Source of the DNA: Clostridium sp. CAG:793
GTDB taxonomy: Bacteria; Bacillota; Clostridia; TANB77; CAG-508
Direction: 5' to 3'
NCBI GenBank assembly: GCA_000433915.1
Contig: HF993636.1
Span: 5,480 to 69,479 of the forward strand
Length of the DNA stretch: 64,000 nt
The notes under the pieces are model-generated. The model saw only the letters and a list, made by a program, of their open reading frames with translations, ran no database searches and was not told where the DNA came from. Numbering within the stretch: position 1 is the stretch's first letter; each line of letters starts with the position of its first letter. The translations under genes and the position numbers were made by a program. Positions 26,194-34,921 of the stretch are shown here, piece by piece.

Positions 26194-27405
26194 TTAAAAT
26201 CTGATTATTTCATTATACATGTCTATTGCGAATTTATCAGTCATACCAGATATGTATGTTATTATTGCTTTTAAATAATCTGATTTATTATTTATATTAT
26301 ATAGTATTTTATTATCTAATTTTAATTCATTTCTGTCTGATATATTCCAATAATTTTCAATAAATCCTATAAAACCGTTTGCCAAGTTTGGACAATATCT
26401 AGCTAATTTGTTTATTTCTTTATATGATTCTTCACCTTTATATGTTGCTTTCAAAGTTTCATATATCTGATTTATTACTATTCTGAAAAATTCATTTGAT
26501 GGTTTCATTCTTTGAGATAAATATATGTTTTTATAATTATAATCTTTTATTGTGTCCATTAAGTCTATTGACTCTTTTGATAATCGTATTCCGTTTTCTA
26601 AGCTTGAATTTTCACATACATCTCGAACTAATGTATTAATTATTATTGAATTGTTTACTTCTCTACCCAATATTTCTTCTAATTCTTTTAAATCTTTGCT
26701 TATGAATCCTAGCTTTATGGCATCTTCTATATCTCTACCTATATATGAAATTTTGTCAGATATTTTTACTACACAGCCTTCCCATGTATATGGTGAATAT
26801 TGATTTGGATATTGATACTCTTTCTCTAAATCTATTGCTTCTGTTCTTGGATATAAACTATTTTCATCTATTTCTCCACAGTGAGATATTATTCCATCTC
26901 TTACTGCATATGTAAGGTCTAGATTTTTCTTTTTGCCATTTCTGTCTTCTAATAGTTCAATATAGTCCACCATATATAAACCATTTCTCTCATGCCAGAA
27001 ACTTTGCCCTATATCTCTTTTTGATATTTCTGATAATACCTTTTCCCCAGCATGACCAAATGGACTATGTCCTACATCATGTCCTGCTGCTATTGCTTTT
27101 GCTAATTCTGTATTTAAACCCAAATAATTTGCTATTGTATAACTTATTGATTCTACATAATTTACATGTTCTATTCTTGTGCAAATGTGATCATTTTCAG
27201 GTGAATAAAATACCTGTGTTTTATGTTTTAGTCTTCTATAAGCATTTGAATGTAATATTCTTGTATAGTCTCTTTCAAAACATGAGCGAATATCTGTATT
27301 TGCATCATAAAGTTCTTGTTCTCTTTTTGAAATTACATCCCATTTTTTATTATTCTCATCGGCTTTAACACTTTCAAATTTTTTATCCAATATTTTTCCC
27401 TCCAT
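26194..27405 (-). CDS. dgt: dGTP triphosphohydrolase-like HD protein
   Basis: A 403-aa HD-superfamily enzyme that hydrolyses dGTP or other dNTPs to nucleoside and triphosphate. Motifs: SNAYRRLKHKTQVF near the N-terminus, the first HD half TRIEHVNYVESI, the metal site AGHDVGHSPFGHAGE, and a distal SDKISYIGRDIEDA. It directly abuts gtrA upstream (no gap), so the two are co-transcribed. Physiological role here (nucleotide balance or phage restriction) is not known. Confidence 0.9.
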   Translation of the reverse strand: MEGKILDKKFESVKADENNKKWDVISKREQELYDANTDIRSCFERDYTRILHSNAYRRLKHKTQVFYSPENDHICTRIEHVNYVESISYTIANYLGLNTELAKAIAAGHDVGHSPFGHAGEKVLSEISKRDIGQSFWHERNGLYMVDYIELLEDRNGKKKNLDLTYAVRDGIISHCGEIDENSLYPRTEAIDLEKEYQYPNQYSPYTWEGCVVKISDKISYIGRDIEDAIKLGFISKDLKELEEILGREVNNSIIINTLVRDVCENSSLENGIRLSKESIDLMDTIKDYNYKNIYLSQRMKPSNEFFRIVINQIYETLKATYKGEESYKEINKLARYCPNLANGFIGFIENYWNISDRNELKLDNKILYNINNKSDYLKAIITYISGMTDKFAIDMYNEIIRF

Positions 27406-27846
27406 TTATTTTTGTTTTTTGAAAACAAATAATTTGCTGAATATGTAATTTCCTATTATAACTAATACTTGTGATATTAGCTTTACTATTTTGTCATTTC
27501 CATGCAAGCATGTTACACCTATAAACATTATTATCATATCTAAGAATAGTGTCGCTAGTCTTGATGTTACAAATTTGCTGATTTCCTTTAATTGATTTGA
27601 TTCATTACTTTCAAATACGAATTTTCTATTTGTTATATATGCGAATGCGACTCCTGCAATCCATGATATTATATTAGCAATTTGAAGTTGTACTGCATTT
27701 TCCGGATTTAGAAATGTATATATACATCCATAATATACTAATAATGATACTACTGTTGTTAGTACTCCAAATATTAAATACATTATTACTTCTTTATTTA
27801 GTACTTTTTTTAATAACTGAGAAATTTTTGATTTTTCTTTTTCCAT
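27406..27846 (-). CDS. GtrA-family membrane protein
   Basis: A 146-aa protein with four predicted helices and the GtrA pattern YLIFGVLTTVVSLLVYYG followed by FAYITNRKFVF. GtrA proteins are linked to movement of polyprenyl-phosphate-linked sugars across the membrane. It starts after tRNA-Trp and its terminator and is followed directly by dgt. Confidence 0.88.
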   Translation of the reverse strand: MEKEKSKISQLLKKVLNKEVIMYLIFGVLTTVVSLLVYYGCIYTFLNPENAVQLQIANIISWIAGVAFAYITNRKFVFESNESNQLKEISKFVTSRLATLFLDMIIMFIGVTCLHGNDKIVKLISQVLVIIGNYIFSKLFVFKKQK

Positions 27847-27873
27847 TGTATGCTCCTTTTGTTTTTATAATTT

Positions 27874-27914
27874 AAAAAGCTGTAATATACTCATATAGTG
27901 TATTACAGCTTTTT
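27874..27914 (-). terminator. Terminator of tRNA-Trp
   Basis: A long stem AAAAAGCTGTAATA (27874-27887) with its complement (27901-27914), extendable inward with one wobble, followed on the minus strand by a T-containing run. Confidence 0.8.
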
Positions 27915-27918
27915 GTAT

Positions 27919-27993
27919 TGGCAGGAGTAGTAGGATTCGAACCCACACGCACGGTTTTGGAGACCGGAATGCTACCATTGACATCATACTCCT
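27919..27993 (-). tRNA. tRNA-Trp (anticodon CCA)
   Basis: 75 nt. Acceptor AGGAGTA/TACTCCT, discriminator G, CCA encoded. Anticodon loop CTCCAAA with anticodon CCA. T-arm GTGGGTTCGAATCCTAC. The outermost anticodon-stem pair appears mismatched (C with T). It stands alone with its own promoter and terminator. Confidence 0.93.
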
Positions 27994-28010
27994 ATCTATG
28001 AACACTTTTA

Positions 28011-28039
28011 ATAATACCATATAAATCTTTTTTGTGCAA
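28011..28039 (-). promoter_or_regulatory. Promoter of tRNA-Trp
   Basis: TTGCAC (28034-28039), 17-base spacer, TATTAT (28011-28016) on the minus strand. Confidence 0.6.
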
Positions 28040-28067
28040 GTATTTTTAATTATTTTTTTGTATTTTC

Positions 28068-28096
28068 TTGATTTATTTGGTATTTTATGTTATTAT
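28068..28096 (+). promoter_or_regulatory. Possible promoter of the M23 peptidase gene
   Basis: TTGATT (28068-28073), 17-base spacer, TATTAT (28091-28096) on the plus strand, about 36 bases before the ATG. Confidence 0.45.
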
Positions 28097-28132
28097 TCTT
28101 ATAGTTTTGGTGGCACTTAAATTGAGGTGCTT

Positions 28133-28729
28133 ATGTTTAATAAATTTATGTATTTATATATTACTGTATCAATATTAGTTTGTATTCTTTTTGTTCCAGT
28201 TTTGTATTGTTATAATTTTAATTCTATTGATACCCCTGGTTATTCAGAATCATATGATATAATAAGTTCGAAGTTTGTATGGCCTATACCTGGATATACT
28301 TATATTTCTTCATATTTTGGAAAACGTACAAGTCCAACTGCTGGAGCTTCTAGTTACCATTCTGGACTTGACATTCCTGCTCCTGAAGGAACGTACTTAT
28401 TTGCAGTTGATAATGGATATATATCTTTTGCTTCATGGGGTGCAGGTGGTGGATATACTATTGTTTTAAATTCTACTAATTTCCCCAATTTTTCTTTTTC
28501 ATATTGTCATGTTTCTCCAACAATGTTTGTTTCTGTTGGCGATACTGTTAATCAAAAACAATGCATTGGAATGGTTGGTCCTAAAAATGTTTATGGCATT
28601 AACAATAATCCATATAAAGACTCAAATGGTAATCCAACTAATGGTGCAACAACTGGTTGTCATTTACATTTTAGTGTTAAATCTTCTGGTAATGTTGTTA
28701 ATCCTCTTGATTTCTATACAATAAAATAA
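28133..28729 (+). CDS. Secreted/membrane-anchored M23 metallopeptidase (LytM-like)
   Basis: A 198-aa protein with a hydrophobic N-terminal signal or anchor (YLYITVSILVCILFVPVLYC) and a LytM/M23 domain: SSYFGKRTSP, zinc ligands in YHSGLDIPAPEGT, and the HLHFSV motif. It cleaves peptide cross-links in peptidoglycan. The start was set at the ATG (28133) after GAGG; a GTG two codons earlier is also possible. The Shine-Dalgarno lies in a small hairpin (GCACTT/AGGTGC), which could temper translation. In a sporulating host it may act in engulfment or cell separation. Confidence 0.88.
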   Translation: MFNKFMYLYITVSILVCILFVPVLYCYNFNSIDTPGYSESYDIISSKFVWPIPGYTYISSYFGKRTSPTAGASSYHSGLDIPAPEGTYLFAVDNGYISFASWGAGGGYTIVLNSTNFPNFSFSYCHVSPTMFVSVGDTVNQKQCIGMVGPKNVYGINNNPYKDSNGNPTNGATTGCHLHFSVKSSGNVVNPLDFYTIK

Positions 28730-28760
28730 GCAATAACCTTTCAAAAGTTACCGCTTATTT
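28724..28760. terminator. Terminator between the convergent M23 and CD1247 genes
   Basis: An 8-bp outer stem AAATAAGC (28724-28731 with 28753-28760), a 2x2 internal loop and a second TAAC/GTTA stem, followed on the plus strand by TTTCTTTTTATTTT. Confidence 0.6.
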
Positions 28761-28769
28761 CTTTTTATT

Positions 28770-29537
28770 TTACATATCGTCATCATTATCGTCATGTTTG
28801 TTTTCAGTTTGTGGTTTATCATTTTCTTGTTTGTCTTTTTTATTTTTTGATTTTTTCTTTTTATCAGGTGTTGCTTTATATTCATTTTCATTATCTTTTA
28901 CAAATTCTTCATCATAATCATCATCGTCGTCATCAATTTGATAATGTTCTTGTTTCAAAAGCTCTTCCTCTTCTGGGTCATAACTATCCATTTCAAGATC
29001 TCTAATTTCATCATCAGTTAATTGCGCTCTCTCATCATCTATAAGATGTGAATTGCATGAATCACAATGGCCAGAGCATTCTGTATCTCCCCAGTCTATG
29101 CTTATGCTTCTATTACAATTTGGACATTCAATTTCATCTGAGTTTTCAATCTTGTCTTGTTCTGATACTATAAATTTATATTTGCAATATGGACATTTAA
29201 CCTGAAATTCGTAATCATCTGAACATTTTTCGTCACAACAATCACAGCAATCGCAATCTTCTGCATAATAATCACTATCATCATCATCTTCTTGATCGTC
29301 TTCGTCAAAATATATATCTTTTTCTATACGACTAAGCTTTCTTTTTATTTCAGATAATTCTTTACTCATTATTTCTTGTCTTTCAGATAATTCTTCATTA
29401 TCATTGCGAGCTTTAGATATTATTTCAAGTAATAATTCTTGTATCTGCAATTTTAATGATTGTACAACTTCCTTATCATCAACTTTTTTTTCTAGCTCAT
29501 CTATTATTTTATGATAAGCATCAATCATTTTAGACAT
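28770..29537 (-). CDS. CD1247-type acidic protein with cysteine-rich zinc-ribbon segments
   Basis: A 255-aa cytoplasmic protein. The N-terminal coiled region (about 1-75: MIDAYHKIIDELEKKVDD ... SRIEKDIYF) resembles the CD1247 N-terminal domain of Clostridia. A short run CDCCDCCDEKC follows, then a zinc ribbon CPYCKYKF ... CPNCNRS and two more Cys pairs (CSGHCDSC). The C-terminus is extremely acidic (DDDDDD) and then lysine-rich. It lies 20 bases downstream of efp, its usual neighbour. It likely binds zinc. Its function is unknown. Confidence 0.7.
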   Translation of the reverse strand: MSKMIDAYHKIIDELEKKVDDKEVVQSLKLQIQELLLEIISKARNDNEELSERQEIMSKELSEIKRKLSRIEKDIYFDEDDQEDDDDSDYYAEDCDCCDCCDEKCSDDYEFQVKCPYCKYKFIVSEQDKIENSDEIECPNCNRSISIDWGDTECSGHCDSCNSHLIDDERAQLTDDEIRDLEMDSYDPEEEELLKQEHYQIDDDDDDYDEEFVKDNENEYKATPDKKKKSKNKKDKQENDKPQTENKHDDNDDDM

Positions 29538-29557
29538 TAATAAACCTCTTCCTTTAA

Positions 29558-30124
29558 TTAAACTCTTTCTAGATATTCACCTGTTCTAGTATCAATTTTG
29601 ATAACATCTCCAATGTTTATGAACATTGGTACTGTTATTTCTAATCCATTTTCTAATTTAGCTGGTTTTCCTGATGTAGTTGTTGTATTTCCAGCAAATC
29701 CTGGTTCTGTATATGTTACTTCTAATTCGATGAACATTGGTGGTTCAATTGAGAATACCTTTCCTTTGTATGAAAGAACTTTTACATTCATGTTTTCTTT
29801 TAAGTATTTTAAGCTGTCTCCTAATTGTTCTTTGTTTAAAGGCATTTGCTCATAAGTTTCATTATCCATGAAATAATATAAATCACCATCTGCATATAAA
29901 TATTGCATTTCTTTTTTCTCAATTTCTGCTGATGGATATTTTTCTGATGGATTGAATGTTTTTTCTAAAACACTTCCTGTTATTACGTTCTTTATTTTTG
30001 TTCTTACGAATGCTGATCCTTTTCCTGGTTTTACGTGTTGGAATTCAACAACTCTATAAACGTTTCCGTCCATTTCAAATGTTGTTCCGTTTCTAAAATC
30101 TCCTGCTGAATATACTGTTGCCAT
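29558..30124 (-). CDS. efp: Elongation factor P
   Basis: EF-P (188 aa) enters the ribosomal E site and helps form bonds at polyproline stretches. The three beta-barrel domains are evident. The tip loop HVKPGKGSAFVR contains the lysine (about K32) modified in many bacteria. The C-terminal ending NIGDVIKIDTRTGEYLERV is standard. Ribosome site GGGAGGGGTATAAT. It forms an operon with the CD1247 protein. Confidence 0.96.
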   Translation of the reverse strand: MATVYSAGDFRNGTTFEMDGNVYRVVEFQHVKPGKGSAFVRTKIKNVITGSVLEKTFNPSEKYPSAEIEKKEMQYLYADGDLYYFMDNETYEQMPLNKEQLGDSLKYLKENMNVKVLSYKGKVFSIEPPMFIELEVTYTEPGFAGNTTTTSGKPAKLENGLEITVPMFINIGDVIKIDTRTGEYLERV

Positions 30125-30218
30125 TATTATACCCCTCCCTAATTAAATTATACATTTTAGGTATTTTTTTCTAATTTACCTATTTTTTTCGTATTACGCA
30201 TATATTTTATTTTACAAC

Positions 30219-30245
30219 AAAAAGGCTGAAAAATCAAGCCTTTTT
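30219..30245 (-). terminator. Terminator of the ireB-ruvX operon
   Basis: Stem AAAAAGGCT (30219-30227 with 30237-30245), 9-base loop, followed by T-containing sequence on the minus strand. Confidence 0.8.
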
Positions 30246-30260
30246 AATTAAGTTACATAA

Positions 30261-30677
30261 TTATTTTTTGTTTATATATCCTTCTAATATATATACTGCT
30301 GCTAATGTATCTACTATTGATTTCTTTTTTCTATTATTTAGCTCAAGATAATTCATCGTTCTATGAGCTTCAACAGATGTTAATCTTTCGTCTATTTGCA
30401 CTATCTGGATTTTGTTAAATCTTGATTTTAATTTATGTATAAATTTTTCTGTTTCTTCACATCTTTGGCTTTTGGTTCCATCCATATTTAATGGATTCCC
30501 TATTACAAAAGTATCTATTTCATATTGTTGCATTATCTCATCAATACGTTTTAATATTATTTTGTCATTGCCATTTGATGTAACTGTTTCAAGTCCTTGT
30601 GCTGTTATTCCAAGTTCATCTGTTATAGCTAATCCTGTTCTTGCTAAACCATAGTCTATTCCTAATTTTCTACTCAT
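30261..30677 (-). CDS. ruvX: Holliday junction resolvase-like / pre-16S rRNA nuclease YqgF
   Basis: A 138-aa RNase H-fold protein. Motifs: LGIDYGLARTGLAI (first catalytic Asp), VIGNPLNMDGTKS, and QIDERLTSVEAHR with the second acidic pair, plus a C-terminal VDTLAAVYILEGYI carrying the last Asp. It trims pre-16S rRNA. The start overlaps the end of ireB by 8 bases, so the two are translationally coupled, a common clostridial arrangement. Confidence 0.93.
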   Translation of the reverse strand: MSRKLGIDYGLARTGLAITDELGITAQGLETVTSNGNDKIILKRIDEIMQQYEIDTFVIGNPLNMDGTKSQRCEETEKFIHKLKSRFNKIQIVQIDERLTSVEAHRTMNYLELNNRKKKSIVDTLAAVYILEGYINKK

Positions 30678-30924
30678 CTATGTCTATATATTCCTTAACC
30701 ATTTTTTCTAATAATTCATCTCTTTCGATCTTTCTGATTAAATTACGAGCTCCATTATGGCTTGTAATATAAGTTGGATCTCCAGATAAAATATATCCTA
30801 CGATTTGATTTATTGGATTATATCCTTTTTCTTTCAAATCATTATAAACTTCTTTTAATATTTCTTTTGTTTTTGTGTTTTCTTCTCTTTCTAAATTGAA
30901 GCTTACTGTTTCATCACTATTCAT
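30670..30924 (-). CDS. IreB-family regulatory phosphoprotein
   Basis: An 84-aa protein with the family core NLEREENTKTKEILKEVYNDL, then KGYNPINQIVGYILSGDPTYITSH (given as adjoining motifs), and the ending RDELLEKMVKEYI. IreB in Enterococcus is phosphorylated by the IreK Ser/Thr kinase and affects cephalosporin resistance. The Thr-rich N-terminus (residues near 4-20) includes likely phosphosites. It precedes ruvX with an 8-base overlap. Confidence 0.92.
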   Translation of the reverse strand: MNSDETVSFNLEREENTKTKEILKEVYNDLKEKGYNPINQIVGYILSGDPTYITSHNGARNLIRKIERDELLEKMVKEYIDIDE

Positions 30925-30953
30925 ATAGTATTTCCTCCTTTTTTAAAGATTTA

Positions 30954-32075
30954 TTACAATACATTTATGTTATTATCATCTGATAAGTCTATGTATTCTT
31001 CAACTTTTTTTAGTGCACCATCAAGTGATGTTCCTTTATAATAAGTTGATATTGCTACTCTTATTTTGGGGCTTACAACTACCTCAACATCTGAATTTTC
31101 ATCTTGACCATCAGCTTGCTTGCTTACTTCTTTGTAATCATCTGCTGCAACAATTTGCATTGCTTCAATTTTTGATTTTAATTCTTGCATAAAATTGTTA
31201 ACTCCTGATGAATCTGCTCCTGAAAATACAATTGCAAATTTAGGTCCCATATATCTTACAAAAATGTATTCTTTTGCAAGATTATTTTTTACAAATTCAG
31301 ATACTTGAGTTATTACTCTATCACCAGTTTTTCTACTGATTTCTGTATTAATCTTAGGTAAGTTTACTATTTTAAATATACATATAGCTGATGTAGTATA
31401 TTTATCAATTACCTTTTTTCCATCACCATATAGATATTCTGCTGATTTAAGTCCTGAATATAAATCATCCCTTACTATATTTTCTATTGTTGATTGATTT
31501 TGTACTGTTCTTAGTATTGTTACTATATTGTTTCTGACTACTTCTAATATTGTTGTATCTATTTTGTCAAACTCGTGTGGTACACTTCCCTCTATAATCC
31601 AGTATCCAATATAAACATTATCTACATATAAAGGGAAGAATATTGCACATTTTGCTCTTCCAAATTCCATCTTTTGATATGGTAGCTTTTCGTTTTCGTT
31701 ATCAACTGTTACATACTTTGGAGTAGCAGTTCTTATACTGTCTCCAAATACAGGATCACTTTGAAGATTTTTCAAAGTGTCCCAATGTTTGCTGTCAACA
31801 TTTGAAGCTTTTATTACATATTCAGCGCCATCAAATACAACTATTGTAGAATATTTTATTGAATATTTATTTATTAATATATCATTTATGCTTTCTAATT
31901 TTTCTTTTATTGTTGTATTTTCGCCTAAAGTATTCATAAACTCTTGCAATACATTTAAGCTCGTTACTCTTTGATTTAAATTAGTAAAAGTATCAATTTT
32001 CTTATGCACTGAATAATTGTATATCATTAAAATGCCTACAATTGTGACTAATACTATTATAGTTGCTAATACCAA
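30954..32075 (-). CDS. Membrane-anchored GAF protein with a degenerate GGDEF domain
   Basis: A 373-aa protein with one N-terminal helix (VLATIIVLVTIVGILMIYNY), a GAF-like sensor region (about 40-200: YSIKYSTIVVFDGAEYVIKA ... AIFFPLYVDNVYIGYW) and a GGDEF-like domain (about 210-370). Where GGDEF is expected it reads RYMGPKFAIVFSG, so the catalytic and GTP-binding residues are gone and cyclase activity is unlikely. It may bind a ligand or partner. It sits 19 bases downstream of the CpaE/TadZ-like gene in the same operon. Confidence 0.7.
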   Translation of the reverse strand: MVLATIIVLVTIVGILMIYNYSVHKKIDTFTNLNQRVTSLNVLQEFMNTLGENTTIKEKLESINDILINKYSIKYSTIVVFDGAEYVIKASNVDSKHWDTLKNLQSDPVFGDSIRTATPKYVTVDNENEKLPYQKMEFGRAKCAIFFPLYVDNVYIGYWIIEGSVPHEFDKIDTTILEVVRNNIVTILRTVQNQSTIENIVRDDLYSGLKSAEYLYGDGKKVIDKYTTSAICIFKIVNLPKINTEISRKTGDRVITQVSEFVKNNLAKEYIFVRYMGPKFAIVFSGADSSGVNNFMQELKSKIEAMQIVAADDYKEVSKQADGQDENSDVEVVVSPKIRVAISTYYKGTSLDGALKKVEEYIDLSDDNNINVL

Positions 32076-32094
32076 AAGATATCACCTCTTATTC

Positions 32095-34917
32095 TTAAAA
32101 ATTATTTGACCTCATTTTGTTTAATGTATCATTTACATTGTTTGAAAATTGCGTTCCCTGTGTTGGTTGTTGTTTACGCTTTTTTCCACCAAATAATCCA
32201 TGTTTTTCTTCTGTATAACTTGGTGTTTTATAATTTGAGTATTGATTGTTATTCTTTGCTCCTCCAGATACTAGTGGATATACCATATTTCTTAGTTCTT
32301 CTAAATTTGCCATAAAGTTTTGTGAATATCCGTTTAAAGATAATTGACACATTGCTATTGATTCAAGGTATCTTGCATATGTTCCTTCTTCAAATGGTAT
32401 TAATGTATATTTTACTGTTTCTGGATTAAATAAATCTCTTTGTAATGTCATTGAAGGTTCATTATATTTTGACATTCCTCCAATTATTAATTTTTCATTT
32501 AATCTTTTTAATTTTACATATTTATTTATAACAATTCTTAATTTACTTTCATCTAACATATTTTTTAATTTTAGATTACTTAAAAATGATGTTAATGGTT
32601 GAATTGTAAATGCATCCATTGATTGTATTAAATAAATTTCATTAACACTTGTAAAAAACTCTGGTGCTGTTTCAAAGTCACAGTCTATTAATGCAATATC
32701 GAAATTGTTTGATAACGTTTTTAACATCATGTCTTTATTGGTTTCTTCTTGTAATCCATCTGGTAAAGATGTAAATACTGTTAGATTCTTATTTACTTCT
32801 AGTCCATTTACTATTCCACCTGATAAATTGCTAATACTTTCTGTTGCTATTTTCATTAAGTTAGTATCATTATCAGTAAACATATAATATGAATTTTTAT
32901 TTTTTGTTAAATCCAATATTGCTGTTTTTACACCTTTTTGTGACAACAATTGTGCTAAGTTGTTGATTATGAATGATGTTCCATTTTTTGTTGTTCCAAC
33001 AAAAGCGACTAATTTGCCGTTTCCTGCAATAACATTATTATTTGGTGTAAACTGATTATTTACATTTGAATTTGGTAGATTGTTTTGATTTATTGTTGAT
33101 TGCATATTGTTATCAAATGATGTTTCATTTGAATTTGTTTCTTGCATTAAACTTTGATTGCTATTTTGTGCATATTGCTGATATGGCATACTTTCAAATG
33201 AATTTGCATATTGATTGTAATTTACATTTTGTGTTTGATCATATACGTTATTGTATTCTGCATTTGGAGCTTGCTCGTACATATTATTATAGTTTACGGT
33301 TTGTTCTGGTGCAAATTGCTTATTATAATCTGTGCTTGATGCTGGTTCATATGGCTTATTATAATATGTGTTTGGTGCTGGTTCGTATGATTTACTGTAA
33401 TCTGCACTAGGCATAGGATTTTGTTCTGGTTCATATGGCTCTCTATAATATGAATCATCATATTTTGGTAATGGACTTTGTCCATAATTCATAGGTGCAT
33501 TGTTAGTCATGTCATCAAGTCCTGGTAATACATCTGATTGTGTATCATTAGTATTTCCTAATGAGTCTAAATCAAATAAATTTAATGATTCATTTTGATC
33601 ATTATTATCATGTTTTGGCTCTTCTATGCTTGAATTATTGACTTCACCATTTGCATTTGTTTCAATGTTCTTCTTAGGTGGTCTACCTCTTCTTTTCTTT
33701 GCTGTTGGTACTATTGGTGCTGGTGTAACCATTATTGGTTGTTCTGCACTATCTATTATTTTTCTTGGTCTGCCTCTTCCTCTCTTTTTTGTTTCTATGT
33801 TATTATCTATTGTTGCATTTTGATTGCTAAATTCGTTTGGCATATTATTAATATTTTCTCCTTGTGTTTCTTGCATTGCTGGTTCTTCATTTGTATTCAT
33901 TGTAAATTGATTTTGCTGATTTGGTCTATTTCCCTGATTTATATGGTTTGGCACCATTGGTGCTGGCTGTTGTATTGGCTGTATTGACTGCTGCACTGGT
34001 TTCTGCGCTATTTTTTTCACTGGCGCTGTTGCTGGATATTTCATTGGTCTTTGACTTTCTGCTACAACTTTCTTTTTATCTATATTAATTGTTGATGGTA
34101 TTATTATTGGTTTATCAGTTTCTGCTTTTCCTATATCTTTTGTTAGTATCTCTAGATTAGCAGGTTTCTTTGGATTTTGTTGATTATATGGTACATACGA
34201 TCCATTTGATAATACTGTTCCATTGTAAATTAATTTCTGATAACGTGGCGAATTTGCTTCTAGAATTTGTTTTACCTCTAAAGGTAAAAATTTTATGATT
34301 ATTCGTAATTGAGTTTCTGTATATTGATCAGCTATGCTATCAAAACTTTCTACACATTTTTTAACATTTGGACCAATTTTTCTATAATGTGCTAATATAT
34401 TTTGAAGTTCTGGTTCGCTTACGTCTTGATCGTCTGTACGCTCATATGGTGTAATTTCATCTGAATCTACTTTATAATAAGCTTTAGCTTCTTTTTTGCT
34501 ACGTGGCTTATTAATTAAATTACATACAGTGTCAATACTTCTGTCATTTCCTATAATGGCATTGTATATTCCTATTCCAAATAATTTAATTAATAATGCA
34601 TCAGATTGATTTCTTCTATCTGAGCATATTAAAATAATTGGTATATCCTCTCCAGTAGGTTTTGATGCCTCATCACTTATACTATCTAATTTTTCAAACA
34701 AAAATTTATCTATTGCTTCATAATTGTTATTTGATATAGGCTCTAGGTCCTCACCAATAACAACTGCATCATATGTTTTATTCCTTTGTAATTCTTTTAT
34801 TATTGCATTAAAGTAATAAACATTTTTGCTTGTAATTATCTCCTTATATTTTTGTTGATATTTGTTTACAACTGATGTTGTAATATTATCATTACTTACT
34901 GCAAATAAAACTCTCAT
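32095..34917 (-). CDS. CpaE/TadZ-like protein: receiver-like domain, AT-hooks, tyrosine-rich repeats, MinD-like domain
   Basis: A 940-aa protein. Residues 1-150 look receiver-like (MRVLFAVSND ... YDAVVIGEDLEPI ... IPIILICSD). A linker of about 480 residues contains two AT-hook motifs (KKRGRGRPRK near 380 and KKRRGRPPKK near 405) and a Y/N/P/E-rich stretch of about ten imperfect 11-12-residue repeats (units such as YNKPYEPASST). The C-terminal MinD/ParA-like domain (about 630-870) begins LVAFVGTTKNGTSFIINNLA, where the P-loop lysine of GKT/S is Thr. Overall order matches CpaE/TadZ polar-localisation proteins of Tad pili. No Tad genes are seen in this window. Confidence 0.7.
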   Translation of the reverse strand: MRVLFAVSNDNITTSVVNKYQQKYKEIITSKNVYYFNAIIKELQRNKTYDAVVIGEDLEPISNNNYEAIDKFLFEKLDSISDEASKPTGEDIPIILICSDRRNQSDALLIKLFGIGIYNAIIGNDRSIDTVCNLINKPRSKKEAKAYYKVDSDEITPYERTDDQDVSEPELQNILAHYRKIGPNVKKCVESFDSIADQYTETQLRIIIKFLPLEVKQILEANSPRYQKLIYNGTVLSNGSYVPYNQQNPKKPANLEILTKDIGKAETDKPIIIPSTINIDKKKVVAESQRPMKYPATAPVKKIAQKPVQQSIQPIQQPAPMVPNHINQGNRPNQQNQFTMNTNEEPAMQETQGENINNMPNEFSNQNATIDNNIETKKRGRGRPRKIIDSAEQPIMVTPAPIVPTAKKRRGRPPKKNIETNANGEVNNSSIEEPKHDNNDQNESLNLFDLDSLGNTNDTQSDVLPGLDDMTNNAPMNYGQSPLPKYDDSYYREPYEPEQNPMPSADYSKSYEPAPNTYYNKPYEPASSTDYNKQFAPEQTVNYNNMYEQAPNAEYNNVYDQTQNVNYNQYANSFESMPYQQYAQNSNQSLMQETNSNETSFDNNMQSTINQNNLPNSNVNNQFTPNNNVIAGNGKLVAFVGTTKNGTSFIINNLAQLLSQKGVKTAILDLTKNKNSYYMFTDNDTNLMKIATESISNLSGGIVNGLEVNKNLTVFTSLPDGLQEETNKDMMLKTLSNNFDIALIDCDFETAPEFFTSVNEIYLIQSMDAFTIQPLTSFLSNLKLKNMLDESKLRIVINKYVKLKRLNEKLIIGGMSKYNEPSMTLQRDLFNPETVKYTLIPFEEGTYARYLESIAMCQLSLNGYSQNFMANLEELRNMVYPLVSGGAKNNNQYSNYKTPSYTEEKHGLFGGKKRKQQPTQGTQFSNNVNDTLNKMRSNNF

Positions 34918-34921
34918 TTGT

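Noticed and set aside
33230..33450. CRISPR-like repeat array
   Set aside because: The repeats are imperfect, multiples of three, and encode the Tyr/Pro/Asn-rich linker; there are no uniform spacers.
33066..33987. Open frames on both strands over the CpaE-like linker (Leu/Tyr/His-rich)
   Set aside because: They are shadows created by the repetitive AT-rich linker of the real minus-strand gene.
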